Below are positions 39,468 to 46,635 of a stretch of DNA of 46,807 nucleotides, one piece after another (the first letter of the stretch is position 1; each line of letters starts with the position of its first letter). Below the pieces are notes generated by a model. The model worked only from the letters and a program-made list of their open reading frames with translations. It was not told the DNA's origin and made no database searches. Both the position numbers and the translations under genes were made by a program. Source of the DNA: a virus; the IMG/VR virus record IMGVR_UViG_3300015262_000016, positions 1-46,807 of that record. One strand, written 5' to 3'.

Positions 39468-39652
39468 GCGTTCAAGCCTGTATCAACCAAGCGGCCTACT
39501 GCGCGTTCTACGATTTGGTCGCGTGCGCGCTCGAAACGCATAACCCCGAGCGCGCCGCACGGCGGATTATCGAGGCGCGGGACTATCTCCCACAGTCGGA
39601 GGTGAACCGACTGGTTACTGAACTCGAAGCGGATTACTACGAATTCACGTAG
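39464..39652 (+). CDS. Last protein of the replication operon, unknown
   Basis: 62 residues from TTG 39464 (coupled TTGA): SVQACINQAAYCAFYDLVAC, RAARRIIEARDYLPQSEVNR, LVTELEADYYEFT. Helical. It ends the tightly packed run of genes and is followed by a hairpin. Confidence 0.58.
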   Translation: MSVQACINQAAYCAFYDLVACALETHNPERAARRIIEARDYLPQSEVNRLVTELEADYYEFT

Positions 39653-39674
39653 CGTGTCGCACAAATACGACACG
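39653..39674 (+). terminator. Hairpin at end of replication operon
   Basis: CGTGTCG/CGACACG is a perfect 7-bp stem with an 8-base loop starting right after the stop codon. No U tract follows, so termination may be partial or Rho-assisted. Confidence 0.5.
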
Positions 39675-39831
39675 GGTATTCGGACGCACGATGCAAAAAC
39701 ATATTCGAATTTGTACACGATGATGATCGAGAATTATCCGCGATGATCTTCTGTGTAACGGCGTGATTATCTTTGTGTTACGTCGTGTTGTGCATGTAAT
39801 TTGTCAATGGTCGGCGGTAGAAATTTTTCAG

Positions 39832-39859
39832 TTGCGCGCGGACGGGGCGTGGCTATCAT
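39832..39859 (+). promoter_or_regulatory. Sigma70-like promoter for RNA polymerase gene
   Basis: TTGCGC, a 16-bp spacer and TATCAT. It would let host RNA polymerase transcribe the 30-residue protein and the phage RNA polymerase. Confidence 0.5.
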
Positions 39860-39930
39860 GGCGGTCAAGCGACAGTGAAACGTCGCGAATCGAAGTGTTA
39901 TAGGTGAGCCTATATAAGCATTCCTATGTT

Positions 39931-39943
39931 CTATAGCGAGTCG
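39931..39943 (-). promoter_or_regulatory. T7-promoter-like core, leftward
   Basis: The minus strand reads CGACTCGCTATAG, which equals the -12 to +1 core of the T7 class III promoter at 12 of 13 positions (only -6 differs). It lies about 150 bases upstream of a gene for a T7-type RNA polymerase. It points left, antisense to the replication operon. Function is unproven. Confidence 0.45.
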
Positions 39944-39951
39944 ATACCGTC

Positions 39952-40044
39952 ATGAGAATCCTTCAACCTGAAACCTTGTACCTCGTTCTGTCTGCAACCT
40001 ATGCGCTTATGGCCTGGGTACACATCGCCAGCAAGCACATGTGA
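39952..40044 (+). CDS. 30-residue hydrophobic peptide
   Basis: MRILQPETLYLVLSATYALM then AWVHIASKHM. One hydrophobic helix. It lies between the regulatory gap and the terminator before the polymerase gene and could act as a leader peptide. No clear ribosome site, so coding is uncertain. Confidence 0.35.
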   Translation: MRILQPETLYLVLSATYALMAWVHIASKHM

Positions 40045-40051
40045 TTGATCC

Positions 40052-40075
40052 TGCCGCCGGTAGTGGCGGCATTTT
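40052..40075 (+). terminator. Terminator/attenuator before RNA polymerase gene
   Basis: TGCCGCC/GGCGGCA, a perfect 7-bp stem with a 6-base loop, is followed by TTTTCTT and then directly by the GGAG ribosome site of the polymerase gene. Transcription from upstream must pass it to express the polymerase. Confidence 0.7.
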
Positions 40076-40086
40076 CTTGGAGATTG

Positions 40087-42396
40087 ATGGGCGCAATTTC
40101 GGAGTATCAGAGGCTTCGCGAAATGACCGTGGCTGTTTGCCTGACGGAGATTCCGGAAGTGCGGCCGTACGCACGAAAGCACGTCGAGAAGTTGCAGGAA
40201 GCCGGGTGTAGCGCAGCAGTCATCAAGCAACTGTGCAGAGAAGCGCAGAGCAGCCGCCGCACGACAGACGACGCGGGCCTGAGCAACCGCGAAGCGCTCT
40301 ATGCGGGTCTCAGTGCCTTCCGTACGGCCCTGGAGACAGCGAAGCAGACCAAGCGAAAGGTCTCCAAGATCGAGCACAAGGGCGGAAAGTACAACCCCCT
40401 AAACGCCGTCGATGTCGCCGCCCAGGCGGACGCAACATGGGACGCGATTTGCGGAATGCTGGGCCGGATGGCGGACCCGGATAGGCCGCTGAGTGCGCAG
40501 ACCCTCGCTGGAGCCTTGGCGGGCCGCCTCCGTAATCTGACAGGCGGCGCACCGGAGTACGGCGAACTCGGATACGAACGGGCCGCATTGCTTCTGCTGG
40601 ATCACTTCTGCGCGGCTACTGGTTGGCTGGAGGAGCGAACCGGCGAAGCCAAGATGATGAGTCGCACGCGCAAGCCGAACACGTTCCACCTCACGGCGCG
40701 ATTCATGGACGAGGTAGCAGGCGACGGCCTCGCGGTGGACTTCGCGGAGCGGCGACCGATGCTTGTCCCGCCTGTGCCGTGGACGACATTCGCAACGCAT
40801 GGCGGATACCTTCACGACCAGATTCCAGCAGTGCGCGGCACGCGACGGCCGATCGAGTCGGAAGTTATCGTGTCAGCATTGAATGCGTTGCAGGCGACGC
40901 GCTTTCGAGTGAATCGCCGCGTGCTTGAGGTCGCGCAGACGTTCAAGACAAACGCGGAGGACATGCGCGGGGCCGTTATCAATGGGAAGTATATCGAGGC
41001 CCGCCACGACACGCCGGAATCACTTCGCCGCGCTAAGACGATCCGCAGTGCGCTTACCTTGGCCGCAATGCAAGAGCTTGTAGACGAGGAGGCGTTTTAC
41101 TTCCCGTGGAATCTCGATTGGCGCGGCCGGATGTATCCCGCAACGAGCATCATCAGCCCGCAGGGCGCCGACCTGTGTAAGGGCTGTCTGGAATTCGCGG
41201 ACGGTACGCCGCTAGGTCGGGATGGGGCGCGGTGGCTCGCAATCCATCTCTGCAATCTTGCCGGCGAGGACAAGATTACTGTGGACGGAAAGAAAGTTCA
41301 CCGTACGCCGGAGGAGCGGGAGCAATGGGCGCTGGATAACTCAATGGCGATTCTCTCGTATGCGGAGAATCCTCGAATTAACACAGGTTGGCATCGCGCG
41401 GATAAGCCGTGGCAATTCCTCGCGGCGTGCTTCGAATGGGCTGGGTATCAGGAGGAGGGTGACGCGTTCCGCAGTCGCCTTGCGGGCGCATTGGACGGAA
41501 GCTGTAGCGGGGTGCAAATGCTCGCGGGGATGACTCGCGATGCGTCTGCCGGCGCAATGGTGAATCTCGTTCCCGCTCCGCGTGGCGATGACTATTACGG
41601 CCGGATGGCGGACGCCTTATCGAAGCGCCTGTGCGGCCTTGTCGATTATGCGGATGCGGCGACGATGGCACGCTTGCAATTCTGGGCCGAAAAGTCGATC
41701 GACCGTGATTTGTTGAAAGGGCCGAGCATGACGAAGGTGTACAGCGCGGGAACGTACACGTTCGGGGAGCAGGTACAGAGCAAGACCGGCGCACCAGACG
41801 CGGAGTCGATGTGGCTGGCTTCGCAAATCAACGCATGCTTTTCTGATGTCGCGCCGGGGATGCTCAACGCAATGGCCTACCTACAGGCAGTGTCCGATGT
41901 GATGACCGCTGCGGGCCTCCCGTTAGTGTGGCGAACACCGGCAGGCTTGCGGGTAGAACAAGCGCGGGTAGCGCGCAAATCGGTGCGCCTCGAAACGCAA
42001 ATCGCCGGTCCAGAATCACGCCGCGCGCGAACGTTCTCCGTGGATACGAACGGCCTCAGCAAGAACGATCAACGGGCCGGCGTAGCCCCGAACTTTGTGC
42101 ATGGCGTCGATGCCTCCCACATGGCCTACGTCGTCAATGATCTGCACGGAAAGGGCGTCCGCAATTTCTGGATGATTCACGACTCGTTCGGTGCGCCGTT
42201 CGCTCAATGCGGGGAGGTATTCCGCAGCACACGCGAGCAGTTTGTCGAACTGATGTCGCCGGACCTGCTGCGCTCCTGGACAGACGATGTAGTCGCGGCT
42301 CTAACAGACGAACAGCGCGCGGCGCTTCCGGAGGTTCCGAAGTATGGCGTGCTTGATCTGAGCGTGGTCCGAGAATCGATTTACGCGTGGTTCTAG
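40087..42396 (+). CDS. Single-subunit T7-type DNA-directed RNA polymerase
   Basis: 769 residues from ATG 40087 (TTGGAG upstream). All T7 RNA polymerase signatures are present: WNLDWRGRMYPATSIISPQG, DGSCSGVQMLAGM (catalytic D470), LLKGPSMTKVY (K544, Y552), VAPNFVHGVDASHM and WMIHDSFGAPFA (catalytic D699), and an aromatic C-terminal foot (IYAWF). Gly640 of T7 is Ser here. It should transcribe phage genes from its own promoters, giving late expression independent of the host enzyme. Full length, so probably active. Confidence 0.96.
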   Translation: MGAISEYQRLREMTVAVCLTEIPEVRPYARKHVEKLQEAGCSAAVIKQLCREAQSSRRTTDDAGLSNREALYAGLSAFRTALETAKQTKRKVSKIEHKGGKYNPLNAVDVAAQADATWDAICGMLGRMADPDRPLSAQTLAGALAGRLRNLTGGAPEYGELGYERAALLLLDHFCAATGWLEERTGEAKMMSRTRKPNTFHLTARFMDEVAGDGLAVDFAERRPMLVPPVPWTTFATHGGYLHDQIPAVRGTRRPIESEVIVSALNALQATRFRVNRRVLEVAQTFKTNAEDMRGAVINGKYIEARHDTPESLRRAKTIRSALTLAAMQELVDEEAFYFPWNLDWRGRMYPATSIISPQGADLCKGCLEFADGTPLGRDGARWLAIHLCNLAGEDKITVDGKKVHRTPEEREQWALDNSMAILSYAENPRINTGWHRADKPWQFLAACFEWAGYQEEGDAFRSRLAGALDGSCSGVQMLAGMTRDASAGAMVNLVPAPRGDDYYGRMADALSKRLCGLVDYADAATMARLQFWAEKSIDRDLLKGPSMTKVYSAGTYTFGEQVQSKTGAPDAESMWLASQINACFSDVAPGMLNAMAYLQAVSDVMTAAGLPLVWRTPAGLRVEQARVARKSVRLETQIAGPESRRARTFSVDTNGLSKNDQRAGVAPNFVHGVDASHMAYVVNDLHGKGVRNFWMIHDSFGAPFAQCGEVFRSTREQFVELMSPDLLRSWTDDVVAALTDEQRAALPEVPKYGVLDLSVVRESIYAWF

Positions 42397-42412
42397 CTTT
42401 CGTCGTGAAAGC
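42396..42412 (+). terminator. Hairpin after RNA polymerase gene
   Basis: GCTTTC/GAAAGC with a 5-base loop overlaps the stop codon. Without a U tract; a weak terminator at most. Confidence 0.35.
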
Positions 42413-42462
42413 GCGTGTAAACTTCTCGTTGGGGCTAAACAAACACAAATCGAACAAAGACA

Positions 42463-43320
42463 ATGATTAAACGACTCACTGCTGTAGCTGTTCTTTCCGC
42501 ATTTCTGGCCGCGTGTGGCGGGGGCGACGATACCGCATCCACTCCGGCAAACACCGGACCCGCAATCAAGCTGACGTACACGGGCGCACCGCTCGTTGCG
42601 ACTGCAACTAAGGCGCGTGCGATGGCTGCTACGGATGCGCCCGCATCGTCTCCCGTTGCGCCGGATTCACAGGACACCATCAATCGCCTGCAAGAAGCAT
42701 TCAAGGCTCGCGGAGCGGACATCGGCGTGTATCCCGGAATCGTCAACGGATCGAAGCTGCATGACCTCGTTATGAGTGTGAACAACGGTGAAGCGCCGAG
42801 CGCTGCGGAGATGGCGGCAGCAAACGTCAACATTTCGACGTGGACGTTGGTGAACTTCCAGTACGACGACATGACGGGCTACGTTGATACGCCGGAAAAG
42901 AAAGCTGCGGCGGCGCAGTTCTATAAGGACATTCGCGTGTATGCAGCGCGGGAGTACATCAAGGGCAACGTCGTGTACTTCGCGCGCCCGATCCTGTCGT
43001 GTCTGCCGGACAAGCTGGACGCACAGGGTGATGTTATCCAGACATCCGCCGCGTCGCTGTGGTCCGCCTTGGGTAGCGGTGGCGATAACGTCGGGCATGC
43101 AATCGGCGGCATCCGGCCGACCCCGGACCAGATGGGGAGCGACTGCCAAACGCCTGACACAACGGCCCAGGCATCATACGTCGATAGCATTGTCGATCCA
43201 CTTGTGACCGACTACAAGAATGCCTTGGATACGATCGACAAGTGCAAGCACAACCCCGAGACGATTCCGGAGAATGAACGCGCGGGGCAGTGCTGGGGCA
43301 TCGTGCCCGACAAGAAGTAA
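42463..43320 (+). CDS. Secreted lipoprotein, unknown
   Basis: 285 residues. Signal peptide with lipobox (LTAVAVLSAFLAACGGGDD), then a low-complexity linker and an alpha/beta domain with cysteines near CLPDKLD, DCQTPD, KCKHNPE and GQCWG that may form disulfides. No enzyme motif found. It follows the RNA polymerase gene and ends next to a convergent gene. Probably anchored in a membrane; lysogenic conversion or superinfection exclusion is a guess. Confidence 0.8.
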   Translation: MIKRLTAVAVLSAFLAACGGGDDTASTPANTGPAIKLTYTGAPLVATATKARAMAATDAPASSPVAPDSQDTINRLQEAFKARGADIGVYPGIVNGSKLHDLVMSVNNGEAPSAAEMAAANVNISTWTLVNFQYDDMTGYVDTPEKKAAAAQFYKDIRVYAAREYIKGNVVYFARPILSCLPDKLDAQGDVIQTSAASLWSALGSGGDNVGHAIGGIRPTPDQMGSDCQTPDTTAQASYVDSIVDPLVTDYKNALDTIDKCKHNPETIPENERAGQCWGIVPDKK

Positions 43321-43704
43321 CTAAACCTCGCGAGGCTCGGAGGCTACCTTGACGCTCGCGTTTAGGAGTCTCCGAAGCGCGATGACCTCCAAGACCATAC
43401 GGCGCACGTCCGCGCCGTCAACCCGCTCAGGGTGCTTCCACCAGCGGCGCAACGTGCCTGTGTCCGGAGACACAAACTCCGGCAACGGGTCTGTTCCTGC
43501 GGGGGCCGATGCGTACGAGAGCGCTTGCTCGGTAGACTTCGGCTGCAAATGCCTATCCCTCCGCGTCTCATCTAGACGCCGTGTCCCTTCCTGCCCGTAC
43601 GCGTGCCAGCGTTCCGCCTCCCAATCCGTCATCCAGAATTTGCAGTCGATCACGCCGTAATACGGGTCCACGTACTCCCAGCGGTACTCCCAGAGCGGTT
43701 CCAC
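43321..43704 (-). CDS. Hypothetical protein, divergent from SOS genes
   Basis: 127 residues: MEPLWEYRWEYVDPYYGVID, CKFWMTDWEAERWHAYGQEG, LRRWWKHPERVDGADVRRMV. Very rich in Trp, Tyr and Arg. Convergent with the lipoprotein gene and divergent from 43815, so it shares the LexA-box intergenic region. No family recognised. Confidence 0.65.
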   Translation of the reverse strand: MEPLWEYRWEYVDPYYGVIDCKFWMTDWEAERWHAYGQEGTRRLDETRRDRHLQPKSTEQALSYASAPAGTDPLPEFVSPDTGTLRRWWKHPERVDGADVRRMVLEVIALRRLLNASVKVASEPREV

Positions 43705-43720
43705 GATTCACCTCAAAACA

Positions 43721-43757
43721 CTGTATGGATGTACAGTATATTCCGCGCTACTATAGT
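43721..43757 (+). promoter_or_regulatory. LexA (SOS) box overlapping a promoter
   Basis: CTGTATGGATGTACAG (43721-43736) fits the CTGT-N8-ACAG SOS consensus. It overlaps TGTACA (43730-43735), which with TATAGT (43752-43757) and a 16-bp spacer forms a rightward sigma70 promoter. LexA would repress 43815 and the SRAP gene until DNA damage. The divergent 43704 gene may also be affected. Confidence 0.85.
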
Positions 43758-43814
43758 TTGGTCAAGTCTCGTAAAACGGGGCGCGATGTAGGTGGAGCGA
43801 CCTAGGAGGGGGAC

Positions 43815-44156
43815 ATGCCGCGACCAATGACCGCCGTACAAAGGGCATTCGTTGATATGTGTATCGCGGATGCCAAATACCATATCGTAAGCCTCATGGA
43901 ACTCACCGTCATAGGGTACGAAGCGCGGTGCTACGACGATCTAGGCGGGAATATCGTCATGGGGAAATATGGCTTTTGCGAGCATCAGGTGACGCTAGGA
44001 CGGGACTTGTTCCCCGACGCTCCGGGCCAACCCGAAGGCTCCGGGTTCGATGAGGTGTACTACGACATCATCTGCACTGCACTGGACGAGTGGTTAAGCG
44101 GACCCGTTATACCGCTGGACCAGATTCAATCGCCCCCAGAATTGGGTTATTACTAG
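43815..44156 (+). CDS. SOS-linked protein, unknown
   Basis: 113 residues: MPRPMTAVQRAFVDMCIADA, IVSLMELTVIGYEARCYDDL, FDEVYYDIICTALDEWLSG. Acidic and helical. GGAGGGG precedes the start. It is the first gene under the LexA-box promoter, with the SRAP gene 39 bases after it. Function unknown. Confidence 0.7.
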   Translation: MPRPMTAVQRAFVDMCIADAKYHIVSLMELTVIGYEARCYDDLGGNIVMGKYGFCEHQVTLGRDLFPDAPGQPEGSGFDEVYYDIICTALDEWLSGPVIPLDQIQSPPELGYY

Positions 44157-44195
44157 AGGGACACTGGCAATTCGTACGAATAGAGGACGCGGACC

Positions 44196-44903
44196 ATGTG
44201 CACCAACTACGTAGCGCCCGGCGAGGACCCCGGCCTGAGTGAGTTGAAGATTGACAACTTCCGCGACCTGTACCGTTGGACGCCGTGGAAGCCCGAGATT
44301 TATCAGGACTATGACGCGCCGATCGTCGCCAACATCGACGGACGATTCACGCCCGTGATTGCCGGGTTCGGGTTCTGGCCGCGTGCGCTCCAGAAGGCGA
44401 ACGTGGAGAAGGCGAAGGAGCAGGGACGCAAGCCGCCGCTCATGCGCACTACGATGAACGTCCGCGATGACAATCTAGGGAAGTCTCCTCTGTACGGGCC
44501 GACGTGGAGGTCGGGTGGCCGCTGCTTGATTCCAGCGCGGTACGTGGTCGAGCCGTCCTATCCGGAAGCGCGGCAAGATGCTGCCGGGAAGTGGATACTA
44601 GGTCCGTGCGTGTGGCAAAAGATTGGCGTAATCGACCGCCCGACGATGTGCGTTGCGGGGATTTGGCGCACCTTGAAAGACGCGGAAGGTAAGCCGCGTC
44701 ACGTGATGACGATGATTACGGTAAATGCAGACGACCATCCGATCATGTCGAGGATGCACAAGCCGGATGACGAGAAGCGGTCAGTGGTGATCCTGCGTCC
44801 CGACGACTGGGAGGAATGGCTTACGACGCCGAATGTCGAAGCCGCGCGGGCGATGCTCCAGATTTATCCCGCAGAAGATATGGTTACCCTGACCAAGGAG
44901 TAG
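44196..44903 (+). CDS. SRAP-domain protein (YedK/HMCES-type)
   Basis: 235 residues. The family crosslinks to abasic sites in single-stranded DNA. Cys2 is exposed after Met removal (MCTNYVAPGE). N88 (TTMNVRDDN), RCLIPARYVVEP with E119, and the ITVNADDHPIMSRMH end are visible. In YedK the last motif is IHDRMP; here the aligned residues are IMSRMH, so the active His is displaced to H181 or H188. Being SOS controlled agrees with a role in DNA-damage tolerance. Confidence 0.87.
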   Translation: MCTNYVAPGEDPGLSELKIDNFRDLYRWTPWKPEIYQDYDAPIVANIDGRFTPVIAGFGFWPRALQKANVEKAKEQGRKPPLMRTTMNVRDDNLGKSPLYGPTWRSGGRCLIPARYVVEPSYPEARQDAAGKWILGPCVWQKIGVIDRPTMCVAGIWRTLKDAEGKPRHVMTMITVNADDHPIMSRMHKPDDEKRSVVILRPDDWEEWLTTPNVEAARAMLQIYPAEDMVTLTKE

Positions 44904-44934
44904 CGCACGCGATACACACGAATACACAAAAAGC

Positions 44935-44969
44935 TTGCAATCCTCCGTGGCGTGTGTAGAATTACACAC
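44935..44969 (+). promoter_or_regulatory. hicAB promoter and operator
   Basis: TTGCAA (44935-44940), 16-bp spacer, TAGAAT (44957-44962). GTGTGTA-GAAT-TACACAC (44952-44969) is a perfect inverted repeat with 7-bp arms over the -10 region. A further half-site TACACAC lies at 44913-44919. This is a likely HicB autoregulatory operator. Confidence 0.7.
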
Positions 44970-44988
44970 AAGACATCTGGAGGTGACT

Positions 44989-45171
44989 ATGAGTTCGACA
45001 GAACTTATCCGGATGCTCGAAGCGGACGGCTGGTTTTTGGTAAGAACGAAAGGCAGCCATCACCACTTCAAACACCCCACGAAGCCGGGGCTTGCGACGG
45101 TTCCACACCCGAACAAGGACCTGCCAATGGGCACAACCAAGAGCATCCTGAAAACCGCTGGTCTTAAGTGA
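44989..45171 (+). CDS. hicA: HicA mRNA interferase toxin
   Basis: 60 residues with the double-stranded RNA-binding-like fold. MSSTELIRMLEADGWFLVRT, KGSHHHFKHP (catalytic His24 region) and ATVPHPNKDLPMGTTKSILK are typical. Ribosome site TGGAGGTGA. The antitoxin gene follows 61 bases later, with a terminator in between. Confidence 0.93.
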   Translation: MSSTELIRMLEADGWFLVRTKGSHHHFKHPTKPGLATVPHPNKDLPMGTTKSILKTAGLK

Positions 45172-45183
45172 CCGGCGGTTTTT
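45153..45183 (+). terminator. Terminator between hicA and hicB
   Basis: AACCGCTGGTC/GACCGGCGGTT forms an 11-bp stem (one G-T wobble) with T5 following, starting inside the end of hicA. It would reduce read-through from the hicA promoter into hicB. Confidence 0.75.
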
Positions 45184-45232
45184 AACCGACCATAGGATGC
45201 AGAGGAAACGCTGAACTGTCGGAGTGATCTGT

Positions 45233-45649
45233 ATGGAATTTCCCATCGCAATTCATAAGGACGATGGGAGCGTCTACGGTGTGACTGTTCCGGATATTCC
45301 GGGCGTTCATTCCTGGGGCGATACCATCGATGAAGCAATCAAAAACTCTAAAGAGGCGATCGTTAGCCACGTCGAGACGTTGGTTGAGCTTGGTGAAGAA
45401 GTCGGCTTTACCTGCTCGACCGTTGAAGAACTGGCGGCGAATCCCGACTACGCTGGAGCGATTTGGGCGTTTGTTAGTGTTGATCTTGAACAGCTTGACT
45501 CTAAGCCGGAACGGATCAACGTAAGCCTTCCTCGCTTCGTGCTGCACAAGATTGACGCTTATGTGGCATCCCGCCACGAAACCCGGAGCGGCTTTCTTGC
45601 ACGTGCAGCCCTGGAGGCACTAACAGAAGGAAAAGGTAGGCATGCGTAG
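45233..45649 (+). CDS. hicB: HicB antitoxin
   Basis: 138 residues. The N-terminal partial RNase H fold (MEFPIAIHKDDGSVYGVTVP, DIPGVHSWGDTIDEAIKNSK) neutralises HicA. The C-terminal ribbon-helix-helix (INVSLPRFVLHKIDAYVASR, SGFLARAALEAL) binds DNA. ATG 45233 follows CGGAG; a start at 45224 would add three residues. Confidence 0.92.
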   Translation: MEFPIAIHKDDGSVYGVTVPDIPGVHSWGDTIDEAIKNSKEAIVSHVETLVELGEEVGFTCSTVEELAANPDYAGAIWAFVSVDLEQLDSKPERINVSLPRFVLHKIDAYVASRHETRSGFLARAALEALTEGKGRHA

Positions 45650-45671
45650 CGTCGCCTACACCCGTAGTATC

Positions 45672-45697
45672 AGGCCCGCAGAGATGCGGGCCTTTTT
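45672..45697. terminator. Terminator between hicB and endolysin
   Basis: AGGCCCGCA-GAGA-TGCGGGCCT with T run: a 9-bp stem with a 4-base loop. It ends the hicAB transcript and lies just beyond the convergent endolysin gene. Confidence 0.85.
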
Positions 45698-45704
45698 CAC
45701 TGTG

Positions 45705-46241
45705 TCAACCGAGGCACGCGCGCATAGCCGCATCCCGGCGTTTCACCAGTCCGGGGAGTTGCTTCTTTGAGCGATCCCTCGTCGCACACGTCCCACTCGC
45801 ATCCCCTTTGCCTTTCTCGACTGTCGCGCAAGTCCATCGCGGCAGTTCATGGCATGCACCTACACGATCCCCGGCGTTGACCTTCTTGAGGAGCGTACTC
45901 GCCGCAAGGTTGGCTGCTCCTGCATTGAATGCGAAGTCCGTATAGGCGATTCGTTCCCCTTCCGACAGGGGCACTTTAACAAGCCTCTGGACGGCTTTGT
46001 CGGCCTCGCTGATGTCCTTCCCTAACAGGTAACTGCAAACCTCGTCGGAGTACGTCTGACCGAGCCGGAGCGGCTTTCCGTGCGGGTCCGTGCGGGCATG
46101 CCCGACGCACACGGTATTGATGCCAACAGGATCGCTATAGACCTTGTTGGAGTACCCCTCGAACTGAGCGGTAAAAAGCGCGGTGGCCACAGTGGCGGCC
46201 CCTGCTACACGGGCGACAACGGCCCGGTCAATTCTTGGCAT
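45705..46241 (-). CDS. Endolysin (GH24 lysozyme, SAR type)
   Basis: 178 residues from ATG 46241 (the frame runs back to 46343). N-terminal AVVARVAGAATVATALFTAQ is a weakly hydrophobic signal-anchor-release segment. The catalytic triad E28-x8-D37-x5-T43 (FEGYSNKVYSDPVGINT) is intact. It degrades peptidoglycan once released. The gene lies beyond attP from holin/Rz/Rz1 but on the same strand, so in the circular phage genome it is downstream of them. Confidence 0.93.
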   Translation of the reverse strand: MPRIDRAVVARVAGAATVATALFTAQFEGYSNKVYSDPVGINTVCVGHARTDPHGKPLRLGQTYSDEVCSYLLGKDISEADKAVQRLVKVPLSEGERIAYTDFAFNAGAANLAASTLLKKVNAGDRVGACHELPRWTCATVEKGKGDASGTCATRDRSKKQLPGLVKRRDAAMRACLG

Positions 46242-46265
46242 GTATTCCCTTTGATTGGAGAGTGA

Positions 46266-46481
46266 ATGACTGAACTGGATGCGATCCAGATTGCAACTAA
46301 GGCAGTAGAGATTTACGCGATGCGCCACCCGCGACCGTCGCAAGTGACGATCACGCAGGCAGCGGACATGCTGGGGTTACACCGTCATACGGTGCGAAAG
46401 TTGATGGACGCCGGCAGGCTAAAATTCAATGACTGTGGGCTGATCCCCGTCGAACAGGTAGACGCCGTGCTGGCTGCGTAA
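46266..46481 (+). CDS. xis: Excisionase-like HTH protein
   Basis: 71 residues. TITQAADMLGLHRHTVRKLM, DAGRLKFNDCGLIPVEQVDA is a MerR-like/excisionase winged helix-turn-helix. GGAGAG precedes the ATG. It lies 50 bases from the attR core, divergent from the endolysin, which fits a recombination directionality factor working with the integrase. The name xis is inferred from fold and position. Confidence 0.75.
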   Translation: MTELDAIQIATKAVEIYAMRHPRPSQVTITQAADMLGLHRHTVRKLMDAGRLKFNDCGLIPVEQVDAVLAA

Positions 46482-46531
46482 TTACGCAAAATCTCCCCAC
46501 GGAAGGGCGCAGGTCTTTGTTTTATTGGTTC

Positions 46532-46554
46532 TTCGAGTCCGGTCCCCGGCACCA
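46532..46554 (+). repeat. attR core (23-bp direct repeat)
   Basis: Exact copy of 265-287 (T loop to CCA end of tRNA-Leu). It marks the right end of the prophage; the tRNA sequence upstream of the core is absent here. Confidence 0.95.
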
Positions 46555-46600
46555 TCGATTGCGTTGATGCGACGCGATTCGATTCGACGAAGGCGTAAAA

Positions 46601-46635
46601 AAACCCGCGAGAAATGCAGCGCTCGCGGGTTTTTT
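46601..46635 (+). terminator. Host tRNA-Leu terminator, displaced
   Basis: AAACCCGCGAG/CTCGCGGGTTT is an 11-bp stem with a 10-base loop and a T run. In the uninfected host it would be 47 bases after the tRNA-Leu CCA end. Integration moved it about 46 kb away. Confidence 0.8.

Larger units (their letters stand above)
39675..39951 (+). other. Regulatory gap before the RNA polymerase genes
   Basis: No gene is supportable here. The stretch is A/T-richer than its neighbours and contains an inverted GTAAC/GTTAC repeat around 39759-39780, a sigma70-like promoter (39832-39859) and a T7-promoter-like core on the minus strand (39931-39943). An origin of replication is possible but not shown. Confidence 0.6.

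Noticed and set aside
39675-39951. CRISPR or iteron origin in the gap
   Set aside because: No regularly spaced direct repeats are visible, only short inverted repeats.
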